Below are positions 16,014-24,771 of a stretch of DNA of 64,000 bases, one piece after another. Source of the DNA: Chloroflexi bacterium UBA6077. GTDB taxonomy: Bacteria > Chloroflexota > UBA6077. Each line of letters opens with the position of its first letter. The first letter of the stretch is position 1. The notes under the pieces were generated by a model. The model was not told the origin of the DNA. It did not search any database and saw only the letters and a program-made list of their open reading frames with translations. The DNA is taken from contig DIXP01000089.1 in assembly GCA_002436065.1 (NCBI GenBank), forward strand, positions 1 through 64,000. The letters run 5' to 3'. The translations under genes were made by a program, and so were the position numbers.

Positions 16014-16402
16014 TGTCATCCTGAGCGTGGAGCGAAGGATCTCTTGTTACTCCCACTGCACGCTCAGGTCAATCCACTCCGGGTTTGCGGACTCGACCAG
16101 GGCCGCCTTCCTCGCACGCAGCCAGCCCTTGATCTGCTTCTCTCGTTCGATCGCGGCCACTATGTCAGGCATGGCCTCGAAGTGGACGAGGAGCGTCAGG
16201 TTGTACCTCCTGGTGAAACCGTGACCGAGCCTCTGCTTGTGCTCGTAGACGCGCCGCTTCAGGTCGTTCGTCACGCCCACGTAGAGGGTTCGCGACACCT
16301 TGGACATGATGCAGACGTAGTAGTCCTTCACCGAGTCCACCCAGCCATGCTGGTTGCGTCACAAAGGAACAGGAGATCCTTCGCTCCACGCTCGGGATGA
16401 CA
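16014..16402. mobile_element. GIY-YIG gene enclosed by 35-bp inverted repeats
   Basis: The sequence at 16014-16048 recurs inverted at 16368-16402 with 33 of 35 matches (core TCATCC-GAGCGTGGAGCGAAGG). The GIY-YIG gene fills the space between, and the left repeat overlaps its stop. Extra partial copies (GTCATCCTGA) occur near 15947 and 15969. This is the layout of a small mobile or homing-like unit, or of a REP with its own nuclease. Confidence 0.6.
16047..16340 (-). CDS. GIY-YIG nuclease (UPF0213-like)
   Basis: This 97-residue protein is a single GIY-YIG domain: YYVCIMSKVSRTLYVGVTND (the Y-x10-Y-V-G pattern), then LKRRVYEHKQ with the catalytic Arg, HFEAMPDIVAAIEREKQIKG with the metal-binding Glu, and a final WIDLS. 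Stand-alone proteins of this size (UPF0213/YhbQ class) are thought to cut DNA, but their targets are mostly unknown. GTG 16340 is the likely start. The inverted repeats around it suggest that the gene and repeats travel together. Confidence 0.85.
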   Translation of the reverse strand: MDSVKDYYVCIMSKVSRTLYVGVTNDLKRRVYEHKQRLGHGFTRRYNLTLLVHFEAMPDIVAAIEREKQIKGWLRARKAALVESANPEWIDLSVQWE

Positions 16403-16489
16403 GGGGTGGGTGCGCCTCTCCCAGGTAGCACGTAAGGGCCACTGGAGGGCCTCCGCCCCATCATCTCTCCGTGCCTCCCCCGTCCACCC

Positions 16490-18883
16490 TCACGCACGCT
16501 GCAGTGGCGCGAAGCTGAGGGCCAGCTTCTTCACGCCCCGCTGCTCGAAGGCCACCGTGACCTCCTCGTCGTTGCGGGCGATCTTGCTGGACACCACCAC
16601 TCCGTTGCCAAAGGCAGGGTGGAACACCCGATCGCCTGCCCTGTAGGTTGGCTCCCTCCCCGACTCCGTAACCTGCGGCTGCGGGGCGATAGGCACCTCC
16701 CTGCCCGGACCCATCACCGGCCGCTGTGTAGGAGTCATCGGCGGCACCGGACGGGCCGGCCGATTCGACCGGTCGGTCAGATCCAGCGACCTGGACGGCT
16801 TGGCTGTCTTCGGCGGCTCGCGCCGCGTCGCCTGCCCTCCAACCTTGGACCAGGGGTTGAAGCCGGACCGCGGCTGCCGCTGGGGAACGGAGATCTCGGA
16901 GTCGCCCCCGCTGGAGCGCCCTCGCACCGCCCGGTCGGCGCCGTTCCCCTCCACCAGGTGGGGAGGAATGTCCGCCAGGAAGCGAGAGGGCTCGTTGAAG
17001 TTCTGGTTGCCGTAGATGGTCCGACGGGTGGCGTACACCAGCCACAGCCTCTCCATCGCCCTGGTGATCCCCACGTAGGCCAGCCGCCGCTCCTCCTCCA
17101 GCGCCGCCTGGTCGTCCAGACTGCGGGAGTGGGGGCAGATCCCCTCCTCCAGGCCAACGATCAGGACGCAGGGGTACTCCAACCCCTTCGCGGCGTGGAG
17201 GGTGATGAGGGTCACCGCGTCTTCCTCCTCCTGTAGGCCGTCCAGGTCGGACACGAGGGCCACGTTCTCCAGGAACGCCTCCATGGCCGCCTCAGGGCTG
17301 AGATGCTCGTAGTCGCGGGCCACGGTGCGGAGCTCCATCACGTTCTCCCACCGCTCCTCGCCCTCGTCCGACCCGTCACGCAGATAGGTCTGGTAGCCGG
17401 TGCGCTCCAGCAGGAGGTCCAGCATCGGCAGTATCCCCAGCTCCGAGCGAGCATCCAGCATGGCGTCGACGGCTTTGAGGAAGGAGATGACGGCGTTCCG
17501 CACCTTGGGCACCAACGGCAGTACCGGCTTCCCATCCTCCGTTTCGGTGCTCACGGCCAACCTCAACGCCTGGATCATCGAGATGTCCCGCTGCCGGGAC
17601 AGCCGCTCCACCTCCGCGAGCGTGCGGGCGCCGATCCCCCGAGGAGGCACGTTCACCACCCTGTTGAGGGAAACGCCATCGTCCGGATTCTGTAACAGCC
17701 GCAGGTAGGCCAGTACGTCCTTTACCTCCCGCCGCTCGTAGAAGCGGGTGCCCCCCACCAACTTGTAGCGGAGCCCGAAGCGAAGGAATATGTCCTCCAG
17801 TATCCGGGATTGGGCGTTTGTCCGGTACATGACGGCGAAGTCCTTGAGGGCGTGGCCCTCGCGACCAGCCAACCGTTCGATCTCTCGAGCGACGTAGCTC
17901 GCCTCCTCACCCTCGTCGAACGCCTCGAAGACGGTAACCGGCACCCCCTTGGGGTTCTCCGTCCACAGCTTCTTCTCCTTGCGCATCCGATTGGGGCTGA
18001 TGACTCCCTGGGCCGCCTCGAGGATGGTGCCGGTGGATCGGTAGTTCTGCTCCAGCATCACCACCTTCAGATCCGGGTAATCCTGCTCGAAATTGAGGAT
18101 GTTGCGGATGTCGGCGGACCGCCAGGAGTAGATGGACTGGTCGGGGTCGCCCACCACGCAGACGTTGCGGTGCTTGCCGGCCAGCAGCTTCACCAGGGCA
18201 TACTGGGCGATGTTGGTATCCTGGAACTCGTCTACCAGCAGCTGGTGGTAACGATCCTGGTACCTCTCCAGCACCTCAGGGCAGTTGCGGAACAGCTGGA
18301 CCGTGGACATCAGCAGATCGTCGAAGTCCATGGCGTGGTTCAGGCTCAGCAGCTCCTGGTAGCGGCGGTAGACGCGGGATGCCACCTCCTGCCAGAAGGT
18401 CGCGGCCATCTCTCCGTACTGGTGAGGACCAACCAGCTCGCTCTTGGCGCTGGAGATGGCGTTCAGGAAGGGTCGGGCTGGGTAACGCTTCTCGTCCAGC
18501 TCCAGCTCCTTCAGGACGCTCTTCACCAGGTTCAACTGGTCCGAGTCGTCGTAGATGGCGAAATGGGGATCTACCCCTATCTGGTGGACCTCCCGCCGCA
18601 ACAGCCGTGCGCAGGTAGCGTGGAAGGTGCCTACCGTGAGCCCCTCGTAGCGAGGGCCAACCAGCTTCTCCAGCCGCTCCCTCATCTCCTTGGCCGCCTT
18701 GTTTGTGAAGGTGACGGCCATGATTTGGTGGGGGCTGACACGCTGTTGGTGGACCAGGTGGGCAATGCGGTGGGTGATGACGCGGGTTTTACCCGAGCCG
18801 GGCCCCGCGAGGATCAACAGTGGCCCCGTGGTGATGGTAACCGCCTCTCGCTGGGCGGGGTTCAAACCTTCCAGTGTTTGCAA
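16490..18883 (-). CDS. pcrA: ATP-dependent 3'-5' DNA helicase PcrA/UvrD
   Basis: This 797-residue SF1A helicase has motif Q/I LNPAQREAVTITTGPLLILA then GPGSGKTRVITHR, motif II LLVDEFQDTN, motif III GDPDQSIYSWR, motif IV LEQNYRSTGTILEAA, motif V VTLITLHAAKGLEYP and motif VI RRLAYVGITRAMERLWL. The C-terminal ~150 residues have a low-complexity linker and a Tudor-like end (YRAGDRVFHPAFGNGVVVSS), as in PcrA. It unwinds DNA in mismatch and excision repair and removes RecA. Length is slightly above the usual ~740. Confidence 0.95.
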   Translation of the reverse strand: MQTLEGLNPAQREAVTITTGPLLILAGPGSGKTRVITHRIAHLVHQQRVSPHQIMAVTFTNKAAKEMRERLEKLVGPRYEGLTVGTFHATCARLLRREVHQIGVDPHFAIYDDSDQLNLVKSVLKELELDEKRYPARPFLNAISSAKSELVGPHQYGEMAATFWQEVASRVYRRYQELLSLNHAMDFDDLLMSTVQLFRNCPEVLERYQDRYHQLLVDEFQDTNIAQYALVKLLAGKHRNVCVVGDPDQSIYSWRSADIRNILNFEQDYPDLKVVMLEQNYRSTGTILEAAQGVISPNRMRKEKKLWTENPKGVPVTVFEAFDEGEEASYVAREIERLAGREGHALKDFAVMYRTNAQSRILEDIFLRFGLRYKLVGGTRFYERREVKDVLAYLRLLQNPDDGVSLNRVVNVPPRGIGARTLAEVERLSRQRDISMIQALRLAVSTETEDGKPVLPLVPKVRNAVISFLKAVDAMLDARSELGILPMLDLLLERTGYQTYLRDGSDEGEERWENVMELRTVARDYEHLSPEAAMEAFLENVALVSDLDGLQEEEDAVTLITLHAAKGLEYPCVLIVGLEEGICPHSRSLDDQAALEEERRLAYVGITRAMERLWLVYATRRTIYGNQNFNEPSRFLADIPPHLVEGNGADRAVRGRSSGGDSEISVPQRQPRSGFNPWSKVGGQATRREPPKTAKPSRSLDLTDRSNRPARPVPPMTPTQRPVMGPGREVPIAPQPQVTESGREPTYRAGDRVFHPAFGNGVVVSSKIARNDEEVTVAFEQRGVKKLALSFAPLQRA

Positions 18884-19032
18884 TCAAGACTCCAGACGCC
18901 TCTTGCGTAGTCATGAGTCTAAATTATAGCATCCAACGGTGGCCGTAGACTTGCCGATAGCCAAGAGAGCTGAAATCGGACCGTACGGACCTGCTCTAAT
19001 CTGCGCCTAACAAACTTATGTAAAGAGGTGGC

Positions 19033-19809
19033 GTGAACGTGGCAAAGGTGCTGGTGATATCTGCCCACCCCGACGACGAGTCGGGCTTTGGCGGAGGGCT
19101 GGTGGCCAAGCTGGCCAGCGAGGGCAACCAGGTGACTATCCTGGAGACCACCCGCGGCGAGGGCGGGGAGGTGGGTGTACCCCCCGTGGGATCCAAGGAG
19201 CGGCTGGGGGAGTTCAGGGAGGTAGAGGTGCGCTGTGCCACCCGTGCCCTGGGGACTATCGACCTGCGCTTCCTCGGCTTCGTCGACCCCTCCATCGAGA
19301 TCGGCCAGCCCGGCAGACCCGTTGACGCCACCATGGAGGAGTTCTCCTCCTCGATCCGGCGGGAGATCGACCAGATCCGCCCGGACATCCTGATCACCCA
19401 CGGCACCAACGGGGAGTATGGCCACCCCCAGCACATCTTCACCCATCAGGCCGTGCGCGAGGCGCTGCGAAGCCTGGCGCCCTGGTATCCGGGCGAGGTC
19501 CTCACCTGGTGTGCCAACGCCGGGGCCAACGCCGAGGATCGGCTGACTAACAGGGACGACCCCGCGACCTTCACCCTGGAGTTAGAAGGCACCGACTGGC
19601 ATGAGCGAAAGGTGGAGGCGATGCTGTGTCACCGGAGCCAGCACGACATGTTCCTCCGGAACAGCAAGGCCCCCTCGGTACGCGACATGGTGCGGAAGAC
19701 CGAGGCATACCGCCGCTGGACCCGCGCGGAGTTCCTGGCACCCTTGGAGAGTCCCGCCGCCGCACCGCCCTCCGACGACTGGCGCGTACCCGGCAACCAG
19801 CAGCAGTAG
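19033..19809 (+). CDS. PIG-L family N-acetyl-sugar deacetylase
   Basis: This 258-residue zinc hydrolase has the N-terminal motif VISAHPDDESG (His/Asp/Asp, zinc and base) and a second block THGTNGEYGHPQH with the third zinc ligand. The family (LmbE/MshB/BshB) removes acetyl groups from N-acetylglucosaminyl conjugates such as mycothiol and bacillithiol precursors or glycolipids. The substrate is not fixed by sequence. GTG 19033 has AGAGGTGG upstream. It is divergent from pcrA. Confidence 0.88.
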   Translation: MNVAKVLVISAHPDDESGFGGGLVAKLASEGNQVTILETTRGEGGEVGVPPVGSKERLGEFREVEVRCATRALGTIDLRFLGFVDPSIEIGQPGRPVDATMEEFSSSIRREIDQIRPDILITHGTNGEYGHPQHIFTHQAVREALRSLAPWYPGEVLTWCANAGANAEDRLTNRDDPATFTLELEGTDWHERKVEAMLCHRSQHDMFLRNSKAPSVRDMVRKTEAYRRWTRAEFLAPLESPAAAPPSDDWRVPGNQQQ

Positions 19810-19826
19810 CCTACATTACCCGTCGC

Positions 19827-19875
19827 CCAATGCTGGAGCGGCGCCCCCGAGTTGCACGCGCCGCTCCAGCATTGG
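19827..19875 (+). terminator. 18-bp hairpin after the PIG-L gene
   Basis: Positions 19827-19844 and 19858-19875 are exact complements with a 13-nt loop, 18 bp after the PIG-L stop. No U-run follows. The right arm doubles as the spacer of the tRNA promoter, so termination and initiation elements overlap. Confidence 0.55.
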
Positions 19876-19881
19876 TATAAT
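19852..19881 (+). promoter_or_regulatory. Promoter of tRNA-Met
   Basis: TTGCAC (19852-19857), an 18-bp spacer and a consensus TATAAT (19876-19881) lie 29 bp before the tRNA. The -35 box starts in the loop of the hairpin above. Confidence 0.6.
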
Positions 19882-19910
19882 TCCCTCAGCCGTTGCGACA
19901 ACGGCCTCGT

Positions 19911-19982
19911 GGCGGGGTAGCTCAGTGGCAGAGCAGGGGACTCATAAGCCCTTGGTCGACAGTTCAAATCTGTCCCCCGCCA
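19911..19982 (+). tRNA. tRNA-Met (CAU)
   Basis: Acceptor GGCGGGG (19911-19917) pairs with CCCCGCC (19975-19981). The D arm is GCTC/GAGC, the anticodon loop CTCATAA and the T arm GACAG-TTCAAAT-CTGTC. CCA is not encoded. The anticodon stem has one A-G mismatch next to the loop. The D-loop and the lack of an initiator-type GGG/CCC anticodon stem favour elongator Met. A related 3' half recurs at 28122-28161. Confidence 0.9.
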
Positions 19983-20127
19983 CCCCTTCATCTCCGGCGC
20001 CCCTCAACCGTCACCATTCCCCACCTTTCGCCTCGACCTGCAGAGGCGTTCGCAACCCGTTACACCCAACCTTTCCAACGGGTTCCCACGTGCTATACTT
20101 TGATTCAAACAGCTTGAGGGAACCTGC

Positions 20128-20463
20128 GTGAGCATTGGATCAATGGCTGTAGAGGCCAGAACCCTGCTAGGACGCATAAGAGCGGTAGTCCAAGACGTGG
20201 ATCCCGCTGCCCGAGTGATCCTCTTCGGTTCGCGTGCCCGTGGAGACAGCTCCCCTGATTCCGACTGGGACATCCTCATCCTGTCCGATGCCGCGCTGAG
20301 TATGGAGCAGGAAGACACCATATCCCATCGCCTATACGACCTCGGACTGGAGACCGACTCCGTCATCAGCGTGATCTTCAACATTAAAGGTGACTGGGCT
20401 AGTCCACTCTATCAGTCCATGCCGTTCCAGCAGAACGTGGATCGCGAGGGCATAGAGCTTTGA
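20128..20463 (+). CDS. MNT-type nucleotidyltransferase (MntA-like antitoxin)
   Basis: About 111 residues. The active-site signature FGSRARGDSSPDSDWD (G-S-x9-D-x-D) defines minimal nucleotidyltransferases. In MntA/HepT pairs such enzymes AMPylate and silence the HEPN partner. GTG 20128 follows GAGGG. The stop overlaps the TTG start of the HEPN gene (TTGA), so the pair is coupled. It is the first gene after tRNA-Met, at the left edge of the island. Confidence 0.85.
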   Translation: MSIGSMAVEARTLLGRIRAVVQDVDPAARVILFGSRARGDSSPDSDWDILILSDAALSMEQEDTISHRLYDLGLETDSVISVIFNIKGDWASPLYQSMPFQQNVDREGIEL

Positions 20464-20873
20464 ACCAGGATCGCGAGGCTCTGGTCCACTATCGCCTCGA
20501 ACGCGCGAAGGAGACCTTGGCCGAGGCGGAGTTGCTAGCCAAGGCTGGACACTGGAATGGTTGCGTCAACCGGCTGTACTACGCCTGCTTCTACGCGGTC
20601 ACCGCTGCTCTACTTCACGCCGGCTTTGCTTCCTCCAAGCATTCAGGCGTGATGAGTCTGTTCAACCGGCACCTCGTCAAGCCCGGCATCGTGTCCAGGG
20701 ACTCCGGCCAACTCTACAGCGACCTGTTCCGGAGCCGCCAACGGGGAGACTACGAAGACCTGGTGGTGTTCGATGAGGCTAGAGTGCGACCCTGGGTGGA
20801 AGGCAGCCGGCACCTTATCGCTGAGGCCGAATTCGCGATAGCCCTAGAGCGTGTTATGAACCGCTCGCAATGA
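20460..20873 (+). CDS. HEPN domain protein (HepT-like toxin)
   Basis: This 137-residue all-helical protein has the HEPN features RLERAKETLAEAELLAKAGH, then NGCVNRLYYACFYAVTAALL, and FRSRQRGDYEDLVVF near the C-terminus. Canonical HEPN RNases use R-x4-6-H. Here the helix around RQRGDYED has Arg but no His at the expected spacing, so RNase activity is uncertain. The TTG start overlaps the MNT stop. It is most simply an MNT/HEPN toxin-antitoxin pair. Confidence 0.8.
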   Translation: MNQDREALVHYRLERAKETLAEAELLAKAGHWNGCVNRLYYACFYAVTAALLHAGFASSKHSGVMSLFNRHLVKPGIVSRDSGQLYSDLFRSRQRGDYEDLVVFDEARVRPWVEGSRHLIAEAEFAIALERVMNRSQ

Positions 20874-20932
20874 GAGGCTCTGCTTGATTCAACAGTAGGC
20901 ACACGAAGGCGACGAAGTGCAGCCCAACCAAG

Positions 20933-21778
20933 GTGGAGCCGGCTATGGACAACTGGGAGAAGTACTACCATGCCGACGAGAAGGACCCATTGGTGCAACT
21001 CGCTGTGGTGAAGGCCCAGTTCGAGTTGATCCACCCCTTCCTCGACCTCTTCTACGGCACGCCCTCGGCCGGCAACAAGGAAGCGCAGGAGAGATACCTC
21101 CAGAACCGCTTCAGCGTCACCCGCCAGCTCAGGTACAGCCTGGACGAGAGCCAGCTCGCCCTCGACCTCTGCCTCTTCATCAACGGCCTGCCTGTCTTCA
21201 CCTTCGAGCTGAAGAACTCCCTCACCAAGCAGACCATCGAGGACGCCATCCAGCAGTACAGGCGCGACCGCGACCCGAAGGATCTGCTCTTCGGCTTCAT
21301 CCCCAAGCTCCCCGTCCCCATCGAGGAGGACCTCTCCAAGGGCATCCTGGAGTCCGTAGACATGGACAGCTACCGAGTCGAGAAGCAGGCGGTGATGAAG
21401 ATACAGCTTCCCGATGCGGACGTGGAGATAGAGCCGGTGCCGACCGGTGGAGGCGGGGGCAAGCCCGAGCTGGAGTGACTGTCCAACATCCTGAAGAGCT
21501 TCAACGACCAGTTCGGGAGCATCCCCTGGACGGACGCGGACCGCGTGCGGAAGCTGATAACCGAGGAGATACCTGCCAAGGTGGTGGCGGATACCGCCTA
21601 CCAGAGCGCGAAGAAGAACTCCAACAGGCAGAACGCCCGCATCGAACACGACAAGGCACTCCTGCGAGTGATGGCAGCGATGATCACGGACGACACGGAT
21701 CTCTTCAAACAGTTCAGTGACAACGAGTCCTTCAGGCGCTGGCTGACGGACATGGTGTTCGCGCAGACCTACGTGTGA
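20933..21778 (+). pseudogene. hsdR: Gutted type I restriction HsdR gene
   Basis: The first ~120 codons match the HsdR N-terminal nuclease region (RYLQNRFSVTRQLRYSLDES, then VFTFELKNSLTKQTIEDAIQ). The frame then jumps near codon 120 to C-terminal HsdR sequence (IPKLPVPIEEDLSKGILESV, then DSYRVEKQAVMKIQLPDADV). The whole SF2 helicase motor, about 700 residues, is missing. An in-frame TGA (21476-21478) splits GKPELE from LSNILKSFND, after which the frame continues to the natural end FRRWLTDMVF. So there is one internal deletion plus one nonsense change. No hsdM or hsdS is in the window. Confidence 0.85.
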
Positions 21779-22707
21779 GGGTAGAGCCGTGTCTTGTGTT
21801 CCGATATGGTTGTCAGGAGTGACTGGTAACTGTCAGCTTGGAATTCAACAGCCTTTCCCATCCGAATCAGATCGAGTATGCCGGAGTACTGCTCAAGCGC
21901 GGCCTCTTGATACGATGGGGTAGGGCAGAAGATGGGACGGTTGTGCTCTCGAGCGAACCCGACCGTATGCCTGGTACCATCCCTCATGTCTGTTTGAACC
22001 GGAATCACAGCGAGGGACAACCCGCTCTGTATCCGGTCTCGCTTCGCGAAGTTTGCATGGTGGGTCCTCGTTCCTAGCGGCAGCTCGCTCACCAATGCCC
22101 CCCCATTGGCGAGAATACGTTCCGCAAGAGGTTTGTTCTCCGCGGGGTATACCGAGTCTAAGCTTGTCGGCATCACTGCCACGGTCAGCCCCCGGGCGTC
22201 AAGAGCTCCCTTGTGGGCTTCAGTGTCGATCCCTCTCGCCAGTCCGCTCACCACAACATAGCCAGATGATGCAAATCCCCTGGCTACCCGGTTGGCAACA
22301 ACCCTGCCCCCTTCAGTCGGCTCCCGCGTCCCGACCACCGCGACCGCGTCCGAGTTCTGAACCGTAGAGAGAGTCCCCTTAACGTATAGGATTATTGGAG
22401 GGTCGGGAATTAGCTTGAGGAGCCATGGGTAGGAATCGCTGGTGATCGGGACTGGACATACCCCCAGCTCTTCGTGTCGGAGCATTACGTCGTGGGCGGT
22501 TCGCCACAACGGCTGCCATTGGCTCGGAAGGACAGGGCCTATTGCGCTGGCCACTCTCCAGCCTAGTCTGGCCCTAAGGTCGCTAGACGATGCGGCAATG
22601 AGGGACTCTGGGTCAGAGAAGCTCCTGGCGATAACGAAAGCGTACCTGGGTCCAATTCCCTTGAGCCGGCTTAGAGCGTAAAGGTAGGCAGCACGTACTA
22701 GATCCAC
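21769..22707 (-). CDS. DprA/Smf-like protein
   Basis: About 312 residues. GTG 22707 with GGGAGGA 5 nt upstream is preferred to the TTG at 22731. The first part has a helix-hairpin-like region (LSRLKGIGPRYAFVIARSF). The Rossmann-like core carries VAVVGTREPTEGGRVVAN and VVVSGLARGIDTEAHKGALD, the DprA signature. DprA loads RecA on single-stranded DNA in transformation; island-borne relatives of unclear function are common. It converges with the hsdR relic and overlaps it by 10 bp. Confidence 0.8.
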   Translation of the reverse strand: MDLVRAAYLYALSRLKGIGPRYAFVIARSFSDPESLIAASSSDLRARLGWRVASAIGPVLPSQWQPLWRTAHDVMLRHEELGVCPVPITSDSYPWLLKLIPDPPIILYVKGTLSTVQNSDAVAVVGTREPTEGGRVVANRVARGFASSGYVVVSGLARGIDTEAHKGALDARGLTVAVMPTSLDSVYPAENKPLAERILANGGALVSELPLGTRTHHANFAKRDRIQSGLSLAVIPVQTDMRDGTRHTVGFAREHNRPIFCPTPSYQEAALEQYSGILDLIRMGKAVEFQADSYQSLLTTISEHKTRLYPHT

Positions 22708-22970
22708 ACAGTCCTCCCAGATAGATGCCAAAGACCCTGCCGTAACCCGCTACTTCGCCGATTATATCGCGGCAGGCTCTAGATGTTGAACCACCCATAT
22801 TGGGAAGTGAAGCGGAAGCGAACGGCCTGGCAGCAACGGTGGGCTGATAGTATAATCGCGCCTATCAACACACGGTGGAGTCGCAGCGTAGCACCCCAGT
22901 GTCTGACAGCAGATTGACAGCGGGGGTGGGCCATGAAAGTGGTCGCTACCGAGAGTGGGGGAGGGACAGC

Positions 22971-23387
22971 ATGTGGCAGTGCCCGAAATGTGGCCGCGAC
23001 TTCAAGAACGCGAATCAGGGCCACTACTGCAAGGGGTCAACCACAATCGACGACTACATCGCGCAAGCGCCGGAAGAACACCAGGAAACGCTGCGACGGG
23101 TGCGCGACACAATCCGCGCCGCTGCCCCTGACGCGACGGAGTGCATCAAGTGGCAGATGCCCACCTTCTTCCAGAAGGAGAACCTCATTCATTTCGCCCA
23201 CAATAAGAACCACCTCGGCGTCTACCCCGGAGATGGCGCCGTCAGGGCCTTCGCGGCGCGGCTTGCCGCCGAGGGCTATAAAGCGAGCAAGGGCTCAATC
23301 CAGTTTCCGTGGAGCAAGCCGATCCCCCTTGAGCTGATCGCGGAGATTGCCCGCTTCCGCGTGAGAGAAGTCGAGGAGCTGGACTAG
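22971..23387 (+). CDS. DUF1801 (YdhG/CyaY-fold) protein with zinc-finger N-terminus
   Basis: About 138 residues. ATG 22971 follows GGGGGAGGGA; the frame is open further upstream but unlike the family. The N-terminus WQCPKCGRDFKNANQGHYC is a C2HC-type zinc knuckle. The rest is a DUF1801 domain (IDDYIAQAPEEHQETLRRVR, CIKWQMPTFFQKENLIHFAH, then SIQFPWSKPIP). The fold is frataxin-like; function is unknown. A TATAAT at 22851-22856 may be its -10 box. Confidence 0.8.
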   Translation: MWQCPKCGRDFKNANQGHYCKGSTTIDDYIAQAPEEHQETLRRVRDTIRAAAPDATECIKWQMPTFFQKENLIHFAHNKNHLGVYPGDGAVRAFAARLAAEGYKASKGSIQFPWSKPIPLELIAEIARFRVREVEELD

Positions 23388-23468
23388 CGCGGATGCCCCT
23401 TGCCCCCAGTCCACAGAGCAATCACGATCAATGGCGTCTGACCCTCGATCAACCGGTAGCGGCTCTGG

Positions 23469-24770
23469 TTAGTGCTCCTGCTCCCGCCCTCCCGCCTCCT
23501 GTGGGTACTGCACGTCGATCGATTCGGGGTCGGCGCTGAGCGCATCACCGACCAGTTGAGCCATTAGCAGCTTTGGGACGAGGCACTCCGCGCAAGCGTC
23601 TTCTTGAGCGACGATCTCGAAGCATCGACGATCGCCTGACATCCCCCGATAGACCAACTTGTAGCCATCTGCCCCCAGACTCTCTCGAATGCCCCGCAGT
23701 GCGTGGTCGATCGCCGCGTCTCCAGGCAATGGGCGCGTCACCGGGTGGGTCGTGCCTCCCCAGCCTGAGATGAAAGCCGACTTGGAGCCCGCACCGCCGG
23801 CCACGACGAGGACGATGTCCTCAGGACGTTTGGCCGTTCGAACCCAGCCGTCTTCGAACAACCCATTCGATCGCTGCCACTCAGCCACGCTCTCTCGGAT
23901 CTCCTCCGAGAGAAGGTCGAGCCGAATACGAGCCTCCTTCCAAAGCCAGGCCTTCGCGTCGGCCTTGGAGAACCCTGCCTCATGGATCTTCTGAGCATGT
24001 TCGGGAACGAGAACGATGACAGGGTGGCCACCATCACCGTCGTTCGTCGTTCCTATGAAGGCCGCCGACGTGATGGAATGTGCCACGGTGTTCAAAATAC
24101 CCTCCGCGCTGTGGCTGGAGGAATCCCGAATTTCGATGGAACCGGTAACGCCGATGGCGGTGACGACGCTTTCCTCTCGCGGGAACCCTCGCTCCGCGTG
24201 ATAGGGTTCCCACGGACTCTCCTCCTCGTTCTCACCGAAGCAGAAGGTGAGCTTGCCCGGCTGGCCCAGGGAGGCCTTGTCCACTTCTCCGGGCAGCGCA
24301 CCTCCAACGTTCATCAGGGCGAGTCGGAGAGCCCGACCGATAACGGCATTGCCACGGCCACCTGGGCCCAGAGCACTCGCTCCGCAGCCAATCCCCAGCT
24401 CGCGGCGAACGGGGCCGTTGAAGAGGAGCATGGGAGTCGTAGCACTTGTGGTGCATTGAACGCCGTTCAGGTTGAAGGCGGGGTCCAGGACCGCCTCGAG
24501 CGCGGCCACTACCGCCGGTAGATGGCATGGCAGACATCCGGCCATGACCGCATTGATGGCGATCTTCTCCAGGGTGGCCTCGGACATGGACGGGGGGACG
24601 GGGCCAAGGGAGCGAGATGGGGGCAGAGGGTAATGCTCCAGCATCCGCTCCACTCGGTCGCGAGTGGGGGGAATGATCGGGAGTCCGTCAGTCCAACCCC
24701 GCCTGTAGAACATGTCGGACACGGCTTCGGGAACGTCCTCAACCGTCAGCAGTTCGGAGCGGAGATCCAT
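23469..24770 (-). CDS. Conserved partner of UGSC selenoprotein
   Basis: This 433-residue protein has no signal peptide. Visible blocks are FYRRGWTDGLPIIPPTRDRV, an alanine-rich domain with NAVMAGCLPCHLPAVVAALE (a C-x2-C-H motif), NGVQCTTSATTPMLLFNGPV, GIGCGASALGPGGRGNAVIG, and near the end VLVVAGGAGSKSAFISGWGG. Several Gly- and Cys-containing loops suggest a redox or cofactor-binding enzyme. I recall this architecture beside or fused to UGSC-motif proteins but cannot name a function. ATG 24770 lies 1 nt after the UGSC stop (TGAGATG) and the genes are surely co-translated. Confidence 0.6.
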   Translation of the reverse strand: MDLRSELLTVEDVPEAVSDMFYRRGWTDGLPIIPPTRDRVERMLEHYPLPPSRSLGPVPPSMSEATLEKIAINAVMAGCLPCHLPAVVAALEAVLDPAFNLNGVQCTTSATTPMLLFNGPVRRELGIGCGASALGPGGRGNAVIGRALRLALMNVGGALPGEVDKASLGQPGKLTFCFGENEEESPWEPYHAERGFPREESVVTAIGVTGSIEIRDSSSHSAEGILNTVAHSITSAAFIGTTNDGDGGHPVIVLVPEHAQKIHEAGFSKADAKAWLWKEARIRLDLLSEEIRESVAEWQRSNGLFEDGWVRTAKRPEDIVLVVAGGAGSKSAFISGWGGTTHPVTRPLPGDAAIDHALRGIRESLGADGYKLVYRGMSGDRRCFEIVAQEDACAECLVPKLLMAQLVGDALSADPESIDVQYPQEAGGREQEH

Positions 24771-24771
24771 C

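Noticed and set aside
21476..21478. In-frame TGA in the hsdR relic as another selenocysteine codon
   Set aside because: The position is not a redox motif, no hairpin was noted after it, the central ~700 residues are missing, and the neighbouring codons suggest a simple nonsense change.
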